A DNA stretch of 6,624 nt from a candidate division WOR-3 bacterium (lineage in GTDB: Bacteria > SDB-A). The translations under genes and the position numbers were made by a program. The notes under the pieces were generated by a model. The model worked only from the letters and a program-made list of their open reading frames with translations. It made no database searches and was not told the DNA's origin. This document shows positions 6,196 to 6,624 of the stretch, in pieces; position 1 is the stretch's first letter; the number at the start of each line of letters is the position of its first letter. The stretch is from contig JAFGON010000066.1 in the NCBI GenBank assembly GCA_016926475.1, positions 1 to 6,624 on the forward strand. The letters run 5' to 3'.

Positions 6196-6573
6196 TTAAC
6201 TACTTTGAAATTCAGGAGCTAAACTCTTGGCAGCTTTTAGCATCTCATGTTTTATCAAACCAAGATTTCCGTCTTTCGTTACGATAACTGCCATGGCAGC
6301 CACGCCGGGAATTATGCAAGTGTGGATAAATATGTAGTTATCGGTTCGAACTTCCACGAAATTAGCCATTCCCAATCCCATTCTGTCTGTGATAATTTTT
6401 GACGCCCTGTAAAGCTCAACAGCCAAACCACCGATGTTGACATCAGCCGTTTCCTTTTTTGATTTAGATAAAAGTGTCTCACCAGATCCGAGGTAGATGT
6501 AGGTGGCTACAAATCCTGTAATACTCTCAAGATGATTTCAGACAGCTTCCAAAACAGCTTCGTTTAAAGCCAC
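6196..6573 (-). CDS. Roadblock/LC7 (MglB-like) small protein with in-frame TGA at codon 12
   Basis: From GTG 6573 the frame is 125 codons long and ends in TAA at 6196, with a single internal TGA (6540-6538, codon 12). It reads ALNEAVLEAV-TGA-NHLESITGFVATYIYLGSG, split here as NHLESITG and FVATYIYLGSG, then IGGLAVELYRASKI, MGLGMANFVEVRT, YIFIHTCIIPGVAAMAVIV and DGNLGLIKHEMLKAAKSLAP. This is the alpha-beta roadblock/LC7 fold of regulators of small Ras-like GTPases such as MglB. Residues on both sides of the TGA fit the first helix, and AAGGAGGTAACC gives a near-ideal ribosome binding site at GTG 6573, so the true gene includes the upstream part. A later start (TTG 6426) would lose the first helix and strand. 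Either TGA encodes selenocysteine, or the gene is newly inactivated, or the base is wrong. The nearby SelD gene makes the first option testable. No GTPase gene is in the window. Confidence 0.75.
6507..6521 (-). promoter_or_regulatory. SECIS-like hairpin downstream of the roadblock TGA (candidate)
   Basis: In the minus-strand RNA, UUACA-GGAUU-UGUAG forms a 5-bp stem (one U-G pair) with a 5-base loop beginning GG. The loop occupies nucleotides 22-26 after the UGA, inside the roughly 16-37 nt range of bacterial SECIS elements, and G at the loop start is a family feature. A weak lower stem is possible (GTA with TAC, GA with TC). The helix is short and AU-rich, so it may be coincidental. Confidence 0.25.
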
Positions 6574-6590
6574 GGTTACCTCCTTGAATA
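6574..6590 (-). promoter_or_regulatory. Strong ribosome binding site that fixes the roadblock start at GTG 6573
   Basis: AAGGAGGT lies five bases before GTG 6573 on the minus strand, an almost perfect anti-16S match. It shows that translation is designed to begin upstream of the in-frame TGA rather than at a downstream start. Confidence 0.8.
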
Positions 6591-6608
6591 ATTGTTAGTT
6601 TTTGACAA

Positions 6609-6614
6609 ATTATA
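6609..6614 (-). promoter_or_regulatory. -10 box for the roadblock gene at the right edge
   Basis: A perfect TATAAT on the minus strand would start transcription near 6602, about 29 bases before GTG 6573. The matching -35 would lie beyond the window. On the plus strand TTGACA (6602-6607) overlaps it and could be the -35 of a divergent gene outside the window. Confidence 0.5.
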
Positions 6615-6624
6615 CACAATTTTA

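Noticed and set aside
6196-6426. Short roadblock gene starting at TTG 6426
   Set aside because: It would lack the first helix and strand of the domain, while a far better ribosome binding site and conserved residues lie upstream in the same frame.
1-6624. Alternative genetic code with reassigned stops
   Set aside because: Intact genes in the window end in TAA (NifS-SelD, membrane protein, DUF6530-like, roadblock) and TGA (VOC, end of dipeptidase, end of caspase-like gene), and all three stop codons appear in-frame only once per affected gene.

Overview
The window is bacterial DNA of moderate, slightly AT-rich composition. Coding is dense, intergenic gaps are short, and several start sites have clear Shine-Dalgarno sequences. 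Nothing fixes the taxon. A C69 dipeptidase, a fused cysteine desulfurase-selenophosphate synthetase (NifS-SelD) and a small roadblock/LC7 protein together would suit an anaerobic or candidate-phylum bacterium, but that is only an impression. No rRNA, tRNA, insertion sequence, CRISPR array or phage gene is visible.

Layout. Positions 1-1583 (+) hold a family C69 dipeptidase gene that enters from the left edge and is interrupted by a single in-frame TAG at 792-794. On the minus strand, reading leftwards from 3616, come a DUF6530-like protein (3616-3134), a possible mini-ORF (3112-3035), a membrane-anchored caspase-like protein interrupted by a single in-frame TAA (3038-2361), a small membrane protein overlapping it by 4 bases (2364-2047), and a VOC/glyoxalase-like protein (1990-1625). 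A divergent control region (3617-3778) has a good sigma70-type promoter for the leftward genes, overlapped by three TTAGTA-type half-sites, and an extended -10 for the rightward gene. At 3779-5998 (+) is the central gene, a 739-residue protein joining a complete NifS/IscS-like cysteine desulfurase to a complete selenophosphate synthetase. At 6573-6196 (-), converging on it, is a roadblock/LC7 gene with an excellent ribosome binding site, an in-frame TGA at codon 12 and a perfect hairpin terminator.

How the parts relate. The fused enzyme would take selenium (or sulfur) from an amino acid and pass it directly to the domain that makes selenophosphate, so the organism probably uses selenium. That makes the TGA in the nearby roadblock gene a candidate selenocysteine codon, and a small hairpin with a GG-starting loop sits 22-26 nt downstream, the distance expected of a bacterial SECIS element. 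Against this, two other genes in the window are each broken by one in-frame stop (TAG, TAA) without frameshift. Simple point-mutation decay or sequence error is therefore a serious alternative for all three. Ordinary genes here end in TAA and TGA, so a global code change is not supported.
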